From contig JACQEE010000165.1 of NCBI GenBank assembly GCA_016200725.1, forward strand, positions 1-6,849: DNA of 6,849 nt, read 5' to 3'. The notes beneath the pieces are model-generated. The model saw only the letters and a program-made list of their open reading frames with translations, was not told the origin of the DNA and searched no databases. Origin of the DNA: Chloroflexota bacterium (lineage in GTDB: Bacteria; Chloroflexota; Dehalococcoidia; SHYB01). Of the stretch, positions 1-5,957 are shown in pieces. Position numbers and translations under genes: made by a program. Position 1 is the first letter of the stretch, and each line of letters starts with the position of its first letter.

Positions 1-1
1 A

Positions 2-1576
2 TCACCCGCCAACGTGGCTAGAATGTTCGCTCATCGGTTCATTTTGTTCATGGAATTGCCCAAAGAACTCCTCTCGGCGCCTTGTCAGAACATGTTGTGG
101 CCATGGCATACCAAGACTTCGTGCTCGCTGGGCAAGGAATGTGTGAAGATCAATGTACCGTGTCTCCGGGTTGGATAGTTTCTCTTCAAGCAGTGCTCCT
201 GGCGGCTCTATTTGTGCCCAGGTGAGCAGCCACTCTAATTCAGCTATGGATGCAAGTTGGAATGGAAAGTCTGGTTGCCCCAATGCCTTCGCTTGCTCTT
301 CAACCAAACGAGTAACTAGTCCTTCCACGTACCACGGCTCCACCGTCACGATCAGGGGGATGCAGCGCGTCACCCCTCGGATCGGTAAACCGGTCTTTCC
401 GTTCAAGAGATCACTTATCTTCCCGGGGAACTTCAGCAGTGGATCGACGAGAGCCGATCGAAGCCTCTCAGTTAGTGCGTCCCGGTCTGCGACTGCTCTC
501 AGCTTCTTTGGAAGCCGCGAGGTGCGGAACTCTACTGCAAGGCCGACCGGCCCATCCAGAACTGTCCAATCCGGGGTCCGTCTACCTTCGCTTGGCTTGC
601 CGTAACCTGTCTCTGGGAATACCAATGCTGGCTGGAAGACCTCGCGCAGGAGAATTCCCCCATACTCTTCGAAAGCATGGCCGAACCAGTCTTGGAAAGG
701 ATTCTGCGTGGGGTTCGAAAAGACATCAATAAGATCATGATAGAGACCTCCAGTAATCCGGCGGATGAGAAGCTTGGGGATCGGTATGCAGAACTCGCCC
801 GATGGCCTCACAAGGACCGGCTTCGAAACCAAGGGGTTGAACGTATAGCGCCCAAGACCAGGAGCGTCCCGTTCCTCTTTCATCACAAGCTCTCGGAAAG
901 TCCTAAAGTCCACGGTCGCTTGCTTGAGGAACGAATCAATGTTCTTGGCGGTCAGTAGCGGTTGTAGACTAGCAACCTTTGTGTTCTCAAGATAACTTCG
1001 GCCGAAGACTAGTGGCCCCGAAGTGGCCGCGTAGAACGCGAATCCGACAGCCATGAATTCCTTGATACTCATCCCAGTCGTTGTCTGAAACGCAGACTCC
1101 ACTTGCAGAACAGGCGCTGTTGGGTGAGTTTCTGTGAGAATCGCGAGGTACCTCGGAATCAAGAATCCGTATTGCTCTTGGTAGGGGAACTGTTCATACG
1201 CAACTCGCATGAGCGTAAGTAGCCCCATGCCGAGGAATGGGTCTTCGACATTGTTTGTGTTATTGGCAAGCCGCATTGTTTCAATGGCAGATGGCTCACT
1301 CGTGCCAGCGTACGGGTGGTTCCGAACAGCCCATCTAACCACCTCGGCAAGGCCGTGATGGGTCACGAAGCCTGGCTTTTTAATCTGGTAGTTCCCTACC
1401 CTGCTGGCGAAGTCAAACGACAGGAGAGTCTCCTGCCTCTTGTCCATTTCGCGGCTTATCGCAGCGCACTTCAGAACGATTCGTACGGGATCGTATTGCT
1501 GGATCTCCCGAGCAAGCCGGGTAGGCGGAAGCATCGGTTCCGTCAATGGATACGCGGCTAGATGTTGTGCGTCCAT
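2..1576 (-). CDS. Uncharacterised 524-aa protein with PD-(D/E)XK nuclease-like C-terminal half
   Basis: I do not recognise the family. The reading frame is complete, from ATG at 1576 to TGA at 2-4. Residues 1 to about 295 are mainly helical with no motif I can name. Residues 298-420 look like a restriction-endonuclease-type core: a helix with an acidic pair (FEEY, 302-305), then PDW (335-337), then a strand ending in VEFRTSR (348-354), a long helix (about 364-392) and another strand (IPLIVTVEPWY). In PD-(D/E)XK enzymes the last motif is normally ExK. Here Arg351 stands in the Lys position, so activity may be altered or lost. There is no signal peptide or membrane segment, so it is probably cytoplasmic. 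The start is supported by a GGTGA sequence 3 bases upstream. Local GC is about 52% (31 of 60 at 1201-1260) against 72% in the neighbouring oxidoreductase gene (43 of 60 at 1981-2040), which suggests acquisition by transfer. The nuclease assignment is inference from motif order. A non-catalytic DNA-binding or defence-related role is possible. Confidence 0.8.
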   Translation of the reverse strand: MDAQHLAAYPLTEPMLPPTRLAREIQQYDPVRIVLKCAAISREMDKRQETLLSFDFASRVGNYQIKKPGFVTHHGLAEVVRWAVRNHPYAGTSEPSAIETMRLANNTNNVEDPFLGMGLLTLMRVAYEQFPYQEQYGFLIPRYLAILTETHPTAPVLQVESAFQTTTGMSIKEFMAVGFAFYAATSGPLVFGRSYLENTKVASLQPLLTAKNIDSFLKQATVDFRTFRELVMKEERDAPGLGRYTFNPLVSKPVLVRPSGEFCIPIPKLLIRRITGGLYHDLIDVFSNPTQNPFQDWFGHAFEEYGGILLREVFQPALVFPETGYGKPSEGRRTPDWTVLDGPVGLAVEFRTSRLPKKLRAVADRDALTERLRSALVDPLLKFPGKISDLLNGKTGLPIRGVTRCIPLIVTVEPWYVEGLVTRLVEEQAKALGQPDFPFQLASIAELEWLLTWAQIEPPGALLEEKLSNPETRYIDLHTFLAQRARSLGMPWPQHVLTRRREEFFGQFHEQNEPMSEHSSHVGG

Positions 1577-1579
1577 TCT

Positions 1580-1692
1580 TCACCCCACCCTCACGTGCTC
1601 GAGCAGCCACAGCACTAAGCCTACCTCCTCCGCGCGCTCGCCAAGGCCATCGCCCGAACGAGTTGTACTTCCTTCGCCCGCCCCACGGACTC
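1580..1692 (-). pseudogene. Remnant of an alpha/beta-hydrolase C-terminus
   Basis: Read on the minus strand, this stretch translates as ESVGRAKEVQLVR, then after a frameshift as GLGERAEEVGLVL, then as WLLEHVRVG and a stop. It aligns with the last 42 codons of the intact hydrolase at 2826-2951 (EWAGQPKEVRLLR, GLGECAEEVRSVL, WLLKHLAAE). By eye 21 of 36 aligned residues are identical, and the stop codons fall at the same alignment position. Between Arg and the GLGE motif the remnant has 2 bases where the intact gene has three Gly codons, which breaks the frame. The catalytic His codon (CAC) is replaced by GAT (Asp), and two codons before WLL are missing. Nothing matching the rest of the hydrolase is visible upstream, where the oxidoreductase promoter region begins. 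The remnant's TGA (1580-1582) lies inside the ribosome-binding region of the 524-residue gene. It may be a decayed paralogue or a broken relative brought in with that gene. Confidence 0.75.
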
Positions 1693-1709
1693 GCTGTATA
1701 GTCAGCGAG
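1690..1709 (+). promoter_or_regulatory. Perfect 7-bp inverted repeat around a TATAGT -10-like box
   Basis: CTCGCTG (1690-1696) and CAGCGAG (1703-1709) are perfect inverted copies flanking TATAGT (1697-1702), which matches the sigma-70 -10 consensus at 5 of 6 positions. The box lies 37 bases before the oxidoreductase start and just ahead of its ribosome binding site. No good -35 hexamer sits 16-18 bases upstream. I read it as a possible -10 element inside an operator for the oxidoreductase gene. The promoter role is inference; the dyad itself is plain in the sequence. Confidence 0.4.
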
Positions 1710-1720
1710 CAAAGGCCAAC

Positions 1721-1727
1721 AGAGAGG
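1721..1727 (+). promoter_or_regulatory. Ribosome binding site of the LLM oxidoreductase
   Basis: AGAGAGG ends 7 bases before the ATG at 1735, a standard Shine-Dalgarno spacing. It fixes that ATG as the start. It is the clearest ribosome binding site in the window. Confidence 0.75.
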
Positions 1728-1734
1728 CGTACCT

Positions 1735-2682
1735 ATGACTTCGAAAAACTTGATCGGCGTCTCCGTGATGGCGCGGGACGCCAAGTCCGTCATCGCTCGT
1801 ATCGAAGAACTCGAGCAGATGGGCATCCCTGCGGCATGGCTCACCACCGGCGGCGCGGGAATGGACGCGCTCACCCTGTTCTCCGCCGCCGCGATGCGGA
1901 CCCAGCGCATCAAACTGGGGACCTGCATCATCCCGACCTGGCCGCGCCACCCCATCGAGGCGGTGCAGCAGGTGCAGGTGATCGCGCAACTGGCGCCTGG
2001 CCGGTTCCGGCTCGGCGTCGGTCCCAGCCACAAGCCGATGGTCGAGTCCATGTTCGGCTTCGACTTCCAGCGCCCGCTCACCAACCTGCGAGAGTACGTC
2101 ACCATCGTCAAGAAACTGCTCCACGAAGGCGCGGTAGACTTCGATGGCTTCCACTACCACGCTCATGCCAAGATCGGTGCGACGGCCCCGGACGTGCCGG
2201 TGATGGCCTCTGCCCTGCAGCCCAAGACATTCGGAGCATGCGGCGAGGTCGCCGACGGCGCGATCAGTTGGGTCTCCCCGGCGGCCTATCTCCAGAAAGT
2301 GGCGCTCCCCGCGATGAAGGCTGGGGCGAAGAAGGCGAATCGTCCCGTGCCGCCGCTCATCGCGCACGCGCCCGTCTGCGTGCACGACGACCCCGGCGAG
2401 GTGCGGCAGGCAGCGAGGGAGCAACTGAGCATCTATCCGCGTTTGCCCTTCTATGCCGCGATGCTCAAGGCCGCCGGTCACGGCGACGTGGCCGGGGCGT
2501 GGAGCGATGCGATGATCGAGTCGGTGGTGCTCTCGGGCGATGAGGCGCGGGTGGCCGAGCGGCTGAAGGCGATGTTCGCCATGGGCATGAGCGAAGTGCT
2601 CGTTACGGTAGTGACCGCCGGAGCAGACAAGGCCGCGTCGCAGGCGCGGACGCTGAAACTCCTGGCGCAGGTCTCGCGGTAG
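1735..2682 (+). CDS. LLM-class flavin/F420-dependent oxidoreductase
   Basis: A 315-residue member of the luciferase-like monooxygenase superfamily, a single-domain TIM-barrel of usual length for the family. Such proteins use FMN or coenzyme F420 to transfer hydride to or from small organic substrates in the cytoplasm. Family features in order are: RIKLGTCIIPTWPRHPI (58-74), the strand and loop that end in a basic/His segment in this superfamily; LAPGRFRLGVGPSH (86-99), the conserved GRF-LGVG signature; the helix LREYVTIVKKLL (118-129) followed by DFDGFHY; and DGAISWVSP (174-182), the usual cofactor-side loop. There is no signal peptide. It is transcribed divergently from the 524-residue gene and converges on the hydrolase, so it is probably monocistronic. 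The DDN-type gene near the right edge makes F420 use more likely than FMN, but the cofactor and substrate cannot be decided from sequence alone. Confidence 0.9.
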   Translation: MTSKNLIGVSVMARDAKSVIARIEELEQMGIPAAWLTTGGAGMDALTLFSAAAMRTQRIKLGTCIIPTWPRHPIEAVQQVQVIAQLAPGRFRLGVGPSHKPMVESMFGFDFQRPLTNLREYVTIVKKLLHEGAVDFDGFHYHAHAKIGATAPDVPVMASALQPKTFGACGEVADGAISWVSPAAYLQKVALPAMKAGAKKANRPVPPLIAHAPVCVHDDPGEVRQAAREQLSIYPRLPFYAAMLKAAGHGDVAGAWSDAMIESVVLSGDEARVAERLKAMFAMGMSEVLVTVVTAGADKAASQARTLKLLAQVSR

Positions 2683-2723
2683 CGCACGGCAGCATCGACC
2701 GCATCACCAAGACGTAGGCGTTG

Positions 2724-2814
2724 GTGCCGTTCGCCCTGAGCCGAAAGCCTGCCCTTCCCAGCCGCAGCCCTGAGTCTTTCGAAGGGGAAGTCGAAGGGAA
2801 GGGGTGAACGGCAC
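2724..2814. repeat. Nested intergenic inverted repeat, probably a dispersed palindromic element
   Basis: GTGCCGTTC (2724-2732) is the exact inverse of GAACGGCAC (2806-2814). The stem continues through a G/T pair and CCC/GGG to give 13 pairs. Two parts of the element occur twice inside: CCCTGAG at 2734-2740 and 2768-2774, and TCGAAGGG at 2779-2786 and 2791-2798. CCCTTCCC (2752-2759) is also the inverse of GGGAAGGG (2796-2803), an alternative stem. From memory, this resembles dispersed palindromes of the form CCGTTC-CCCTGAG-TCGAAGGG-GAACGG in many GC-rich environmental genomes; here one seems to carry a second partial copy. It fills the gap between two convergent genes and could fold in RNA from either side, but no T-run follows it, so an intrinsic terminator is not supported. 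Confidence 0.7.
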
Positions 2815-2825
2815 ATTGAGTGGCG

Positions 2826-3500
2826 TCACTCCGCTGCGAGGTGCTTCAGCAGCCACTCGCGCAGCACTGAGCGCACCTCTTCAGCGCACTCGCCGAGGCC
2901 GTGGCCGCCGCCGCGCAACAGGCGCACTTCCTTCGGCTGGCCCGCCCACTCGTAGATGGCCTCGGCATTCGTGTATGGCAGCAACGCATCCTCGTCGCCG
3001 TGCAGCACGAGCAGCGGTCGCGGCGATAACTTGCCCGCGCCGGTCGCGCCGAACGTCTGGCTGCTCATCGCCACGACCGCGGAGACCGCGTCGCTGAGGC
3101 CGCCCGCCGTTATGACGACGGCGCCGCCGAAAGAGTGGCCAACGAGGGCGATGCGCTCCGCGCCGATGCCTTTCAGCAGCGAGACGCCAGCCAGCGTATC
3201 CAGGACGCACTCCTCCAACTCGCCTGGCATGCGGTAGTTCAGCCGCAACGATGTGATACCCTGCGTCGCCAACTCAGCGGCGAGCGTCGCGTAGACCTTC
3301 TTCGCCGGGCCGTCGACGCCGCCGATGGCGCCGCTGACCCAGACAACTGCGCCGGTGCCGCCCTCGTGCGGGTGCAGCAGGCCGGGAATCATCCCTCGAG
3401 TCGTGTCGATGGCGACGTCGAACGCGCCATCGTCGCGAGGTTGCGCGCCGACGCGGATGATGTCGAGCGAGAATGAGTCGTCGGACTGCGGCGTGGTCAT
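2826..3500 (-). CDS. Alpha/beta hydrolase, dienelactone-hydrolase-like
   Basis: A 224-residue single-domain alpha/beta hydrolase with a full catalytic triad visible: nucleophile Ser123 in GHSFGG (121-126), acid Asp171 in LHGDEDALLP (166-175) and His200 in GGGHG (197-201). The strand VVWVSGAIGG (52-61) before the first helix probably supplies the oxyanion-hole region. The size and the absence of a lid insertion fit dienelactone hydrolases and small esterases acting on soluble esters or lactones in the cytoplasm; the substrate is unknown. There is no signal peptide. It starts 38 bases after the aminotransferase stop on the same strand and probably shares its transcript. No Shine-Dalgarno sequence precedes the ATG at 3500, and no better in-frame start is visible. 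Its last 42 codons match the broken copy at 1580-1692. Confidence 0.88.
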   Translation of the reverse strand: MTTPQSDDSFSLDIIRVGAQPRDDGAFDVAIDTTRGMIPGLLHPHEGGTGAVVWVSGAIGGVDGPAKKVYATLAAELATQGITSLRLNYRMPGELEECVLDTLAGVSLLKGIGAERIALVGHSFGGAVVITAGGLSDAVSAVVAMSSQTFGATGAGKLSPRPLLVLHGDEDALLPYTNAEAIYEWAGQPKEVRLLRGGGHGLGECAEEVRSVLREWLLKHLAAE

Positions 3501-3538
3501 CGCGCAACTGTACCGACGCTCGGCGAGACTGTCGAGGA

Positions 3539-4735
3539 CTACGCGCCAGCGCGGAGGCGCTTGCTGACGAAGCGCCCCATGCGCTCGATCGCCTCTTCGA
3601 TTTCCTTCGAGGAGACGGCGTAGCAGCAGCGGATGTAGCCTTCGCCGGACTGCCCGAAGGCCGAGCCCGGGACGACGGCGACCTTCTCTTCCTTGATGAG
3701 CGCCTCGGCGAACTGGTCGGAGGTAAGGCCCGTCGGCTTGATCGAGGGGAAGGCGTAGAAGGCGCCCTGCGGCTCGAAGCAGGGGAGGCCGATGTCACGG
3801 AAGCCTTTCACCAGCAGGCGGCGACGGTGATCGTACTCGCGCACCATCGTCTCCACCTCGTCGTCGTCGATGGCGAGCGCCTCGAGGGCGGCGTGCTGGC
3901 TCGGCGTCGGCGCGCACAGCATCGTGTACTGGTGCACCTTCATCATCGCCTCGATGACCTGGCGCGGCCCGGCCGCGTAGCCGACGCGCCAGCCCGTCAT
4001 GGCGAAGTCCTTGGAGAAGCCCCCGAGGTGGATCGTGCGGTCGCGCATGTCCGGCAGCGAGGCGAAGCAGACGTGGCGATGGCCGTACACGAGGCGGTCG
4101 TAGACCTCGTCGGAGACCACCAGCAAGTCGTGGCGCTTGGCGACCTCGCCGATGGCCTTGAGTTCGTCGCGGCTCATCACCGCGCCCGTCGGGTTGTTGG
4201 GGTAACTGAGCACGATAGCCTTGGTCCGGCTCGTAACCCGCGCCTCGATGTCTCTCGCTACGACGCGGAACTGGTTGGCTTCAGTCGTAGGCACCGGCAC
4301 CGCGACGCCGCCCGCGAGCAGCACGCAGGGCACGTAGGAAACGTACGACGGCTCGGGGATGATTACCTCGTCGCCGGGATCGAGGATGGCGCGCATGGCC
4401 AGGTCGAGGCCTTCGCTGACGCCGACGGTCACGAGGATCTCGTTCTTGGCGTCGTACGGCACCGTGTAACGGCGCAGCAAATACTCGGCGAGGCGCTCCC
4501 GCAGTTCGAGCAGCCCGTAGTTCGAGGTGTAGTGCGTGTGGCCGCGCTCGACGGCGTGGATGGCCGCCTCGCGGATGCGCCAGGGCGTGGTGAAGTCCGG
4601 CTCGCCGACCCCCAGCGAGATGACGTTGTCCATCGTGCTGATGAGGTCGAAGAACTTGCGGATGCCCGACGGCGCGAGTTGCGCGACGCGCTGCGAGACC
4701 CGGCCTTTGGTGCGAAGCGTCACGAGGGCTCCCAT
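3539..4735 (-). CDS. Pyridoxal-phosphate-dependent aminotransferase, class I/II
   Basis: A 398-residue fold-type I PLP aminotransferase of normal length. It exchanges an amino group between an amino acid and a 2-oxo acid in the cytoplasm. Visible motifs are: LGVGEPDF (41-48) near the start; HYTSNYGLLELRERLAEYL (68-86); YPNNPTG (178-184) with the cofactor-contacting Asn181; SDEVYDRLVY (208-217) with Asp209, which pairs with the pyridine nitrogen; SKDFAMTGWRVGY (241-253) with Lys242 as the Schiff-base lysine; and YIRCCYA (367-373), where Arg369 should bind the substrate carboxylate. These fit the aspartate/alanine/aromatic subgroup, but the exact substrate is not decided. The start is ambiguous. 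ATG at 4735 has no Shine-Dalgarno sequence, while GTG at codon 5 (4723) is preceded by GGGAG at 5 bases. Either start keeps the whole catalytic domain. The hydrolase follows 38 bases downstream. Confidence 0.92.
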   Translation of the reverse strand: MGALVTLRTKGRVSQRVAQLAPSGIRKFFDLISTMDNVISLGVGEPDFTTPWRIREAAIHAVERGHTHYTSNYGLLELRERLAEYLLRRYTVPYDAKNEILVTVGVSEGLDLAMRAILDPGDEVIIPEPSYVSYVPCVLLAGGVAVPVPTTEANQFRVVARDIEARVTSRTKAIVLSYPNNPTGAVMSRDELKAIGEVAKRHDLLVVSDEVYDRLVYGHRHVCFASLPDMRDRTIHLGGFSKDFAMTGWRVGYAAGPRQVIEAMMKVHQYTMLCAPTPSQHAALEALAIDDDEVETMVREYDHRRRLLVKGFRDIGLPCFEPQGAFYAFPSIKPTGLTSDQFAEALIKEEKVAVVPGSAFGQSGEGYIRCCYAVSSKEIEEAIERMGRFVSKRLRAGA

Positions 4736-4752
4736 GTACTAACTGGTACTAA
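4736..4752 (-). repeat. Tandem GTACTAA direct repeats at the aminotransferase start
   Basis: GTACTAA occurs at 4736-4742 and again at 4746-4752, with start points 10 bases apart, about one helical turn. On the gene's own strand this reads TTAGTAC CAG TTAGTAC immediately before the ATG. It covers the expected transcription start of the promoter proposed just upstream, so it could be an operator half-site pair. No bound protein is known; the role is inference. Confidence 0.4.
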
Positions 4753-4758
4753 TCATTC

Positions 4759-4788
4759 ATTTTACATGGGCGCGGAAAATTACCGCAA
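4759..4788 (-). promoter_or_regulatory. Candidate sigma-70-type promoter of the aminotransferase
   Basis: On the minus strand TTGCGG (4788-4783) and TAAAAT (4764-4759) are separated by 18 bases. The -10 box matches consensus at 5 of 6 positions and the -35 box at its first three. The gap is AT-rich compared with its surroundings. A short dyad, GCGG (4772-4775) with CCGC (4783-4786), overlaps the -35 box. AATCATT is repeated at 4751-4757 and 4796-4802. The expected transcript would have a leader of about 15-20 bases without a Shine-Dalgarno sequence before the ATG, which fits either weak initiation there or use of the GTG at codon 5. Confidence 0.4.
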
Positions 4789-4839
4789 TGACGCCAATCA
4801 TTATGTCGGCAGAGGACGCCTCACCTGATTCGCGAGTGG

Positions 4840-5955
4840 CTACGCCCGCGTGGCGGCGCAAGTGAGGTCTTGGACGCCGGTGCCGTTAAAGGAGACGGCG
4901 TCGCCGATCTTGATGCCACGGGCGGCGATCTGGCCGGCGTTGATTTCGAAGACGAAAAGGATGTCGATCTTGGGCGCGTAGGTGGCGAGGAGGTTGTCGG
5001 GGACGCCGGGCTGCGCGGGCACGTTGGCGGTGAGGTCGGCGACGCGGCAGTCGGCGCCGATCCAGACGAAGTCGAGGGCGAAGCGCATGCCCTTCATCCA
5101 GAAGAGCGGGCGTATTGAGCGGCTCATGGGAAAGAGCATACCGGCATCGGCGGAGAGGCTATCGCGATTGCCTAGCCCCGTCGCCTGCTGCTCCTGCGTC
5201 CGCGCGACCTCGATGGTGTAGGTCGCCGAGCCGACGCGGGCAGTGGAGACGCCAGGGGTGGCCGTGGGGCCGACGGTGGGGACAGGAGTGGGACGAGGGG
5301 TGGGGGTAGGCGTGACGGTTGGAACGCCTCCTCGCGGAGTTGGGGTGGGTTCCGCTCGGACCAGCACGCTCTTGGATGACAGTATCTGTCCGGTTTGGCC
5401 GTCCAGCGAAACGGTGGCACGCTGCGTGGTAAAACCATCCAGGAATTCGCAGGCGGAAAGCCACTGAAGACGAGAATCCTCGTTGCTCAATGACAGAGAT
5501 TGCAATCCTCCACAACTAGGCCACTCTCGCCTGGCACGTTTTGTGGCCCCATCGATTCCAACATTCAGAGCGGCGAGGTCAATACCCGGCCCCCATTGCG
5601 GGGCGGGCGGAAGATTCAGCCGCGTCGCTCGGAGTTGATCCACTCTCATCCACTCTGTGGCCTTTGCGTTGGAGAACACGAAGGATGGCGTGGACAAGCG
5701 GACATCGACTTGCCGCAGTACCGCGTCCGGTATCGTTTCCAGCGCCAGCGATAGGGCCTGGCCGGCGAGTTGCTCTAGCGCGATCGCGTCGGCGTCGCGG
5801 GCGACGGGCGTGGCCGCTGGCCCGACAGCGGTGGGCAGCGGCGGCGTCGCGCTCGGCTCGACGCGTAGCGGTGCGCCCGTCGAATTGCAGGCGGCGGCAA
5901 GTATAGAGGCGAGCGCGACAAGACAGAAGCCGCGCGTGAGAGCATGGGAACGCAT
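4840..5955 (-). CDS. Lipoprotein with unassigned middle domain and C-terminal DUF192 domain
   Basis: A 371-residue exported protein. Residues 1-23 are a lipoprotein signal: positive N-terminus, hydrophobic stretch and a lipobox-like AAAC with Cys23, so it is probably anchored to the outer face of the membrane. Residues 24-53 are a Pro/Ala/Thr-rich tether. Residues 54-200 form a domain I cannot assign. It has two cysteines (148 and 169), which could form a disulphide, and it ends in VSLDGQTGQIL, faintly like the end of PepSY-type repeats. Residues 202-235 are a TPTP-rich linker. Residues 240-360 match DUF192: TGLGNRDSL, AGMLFPM, FWMKGMRFALDFVWI, then DILFVFEINAG and GIKIGDAVSF. DUF192 proteins are small beta-rich proteins of uncertain function. 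The gene start overlaps the MarR stop by one base, so the two are probably co-translated. DNA for the middle domain is lower in GC (29 of 60 at 5461-5520) than for DUF192 (40 of 60 at 5041-5100), hinting at domain shuffling. Confidence 0.88.
   Translation of the reverse strand: MRSHALTRGFCLVALASILAAACNSTGAPLRVEPSATPPLPTAVGPAATPVARDADAIALEQLAGQALSLALETIPDAVLRQVDVRLSTPSFVFSNAKATEWMRVDQLRATRLNLPPAPQWGPGIDLAALNVGIDGATKRARREWPSCGGLQSLSLSNEDSRLQWLSACEFLDGFTTQRATVSLDGQTGQILSSKSVLVRAEPTPTPRGGVPTVTPTPTPRPTPVPTVGPTATPGVSTARVGSATYTIEVARTQEQQATGLGNRDSLSADAGMLFPMSRSIRPLFWMKGMRFALDFVWIGADCRVADLTANVPAQPGVPDNLLATYAPKIDILFVFEINAGQIAARGIKIGDAVSFNGTGVQDLTCAATRA
5251..5352 (-). repeat. Low-complexity Thr/Pro linker-coding repeat
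   Basis: This is the part of the lipoprotein gene coding residues 202-235, built from repeated Thr-Pro and Val/Gly-Pro codons. The opposite strand carries G-runs at 5255-5258, 5266-5269, 5278-5281, 5290-5292, 5297-5300 and 5302-5306. The protein segment is expected to be an extended, flexible spacer between the middle domain and the DUF192 domain. Thr/Pro linkers of this kind are common in exported Chloroflexota proteins, which is one reason for the suggested host. Confidence 0.75.
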
Positions 5956-5957
5956 TA
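5953..5957 (-). promoter_or_regulatory. TAATG stop/start overlap between MarR and lipoprotein genes
   Basis: On the minus strand the MarR stop TAA (5957-5955) shares its last base with the lipoprotein ATG (5955-5953). No strong Shine-Dalgarno sequence precedes this ATG, so the lipoprotein is probably translated by ribosomes finishing the regulator. This ties the two products to one transcript. Confidence 0.7.

Noticed and set aside
1413..2481. Two long minus-strand frames opposite the oxidoreductase
   Set aside because: Both are antisense shadows. The part of one that covers 1580-1660 overlaps the hydrolase remnant in the wrong frame.
1440..2543. A 367-codon open frame on the plus strand
   Set aside because: It runs across the end of one real gene and through the oxidoreductase in another frame, and the product is Arg/Ala-rich with no motif.
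2724..2814. Bidirectional intrinsic terminator for the convergent genes
   Set aside because: The hairpin is strong, but neither side has a run of T after the stem, so I list it only as a repeat.
3473..4828. A 451-codon open frame on the plus strand
   Set aside because: It lies almost wholly antisense to the aminotransferase, whose catalytic motifs are all present. Its protein is Arg/Asp/Val-rich low-complexity sequence typical of an antisense shadow in GC-rich DNA.
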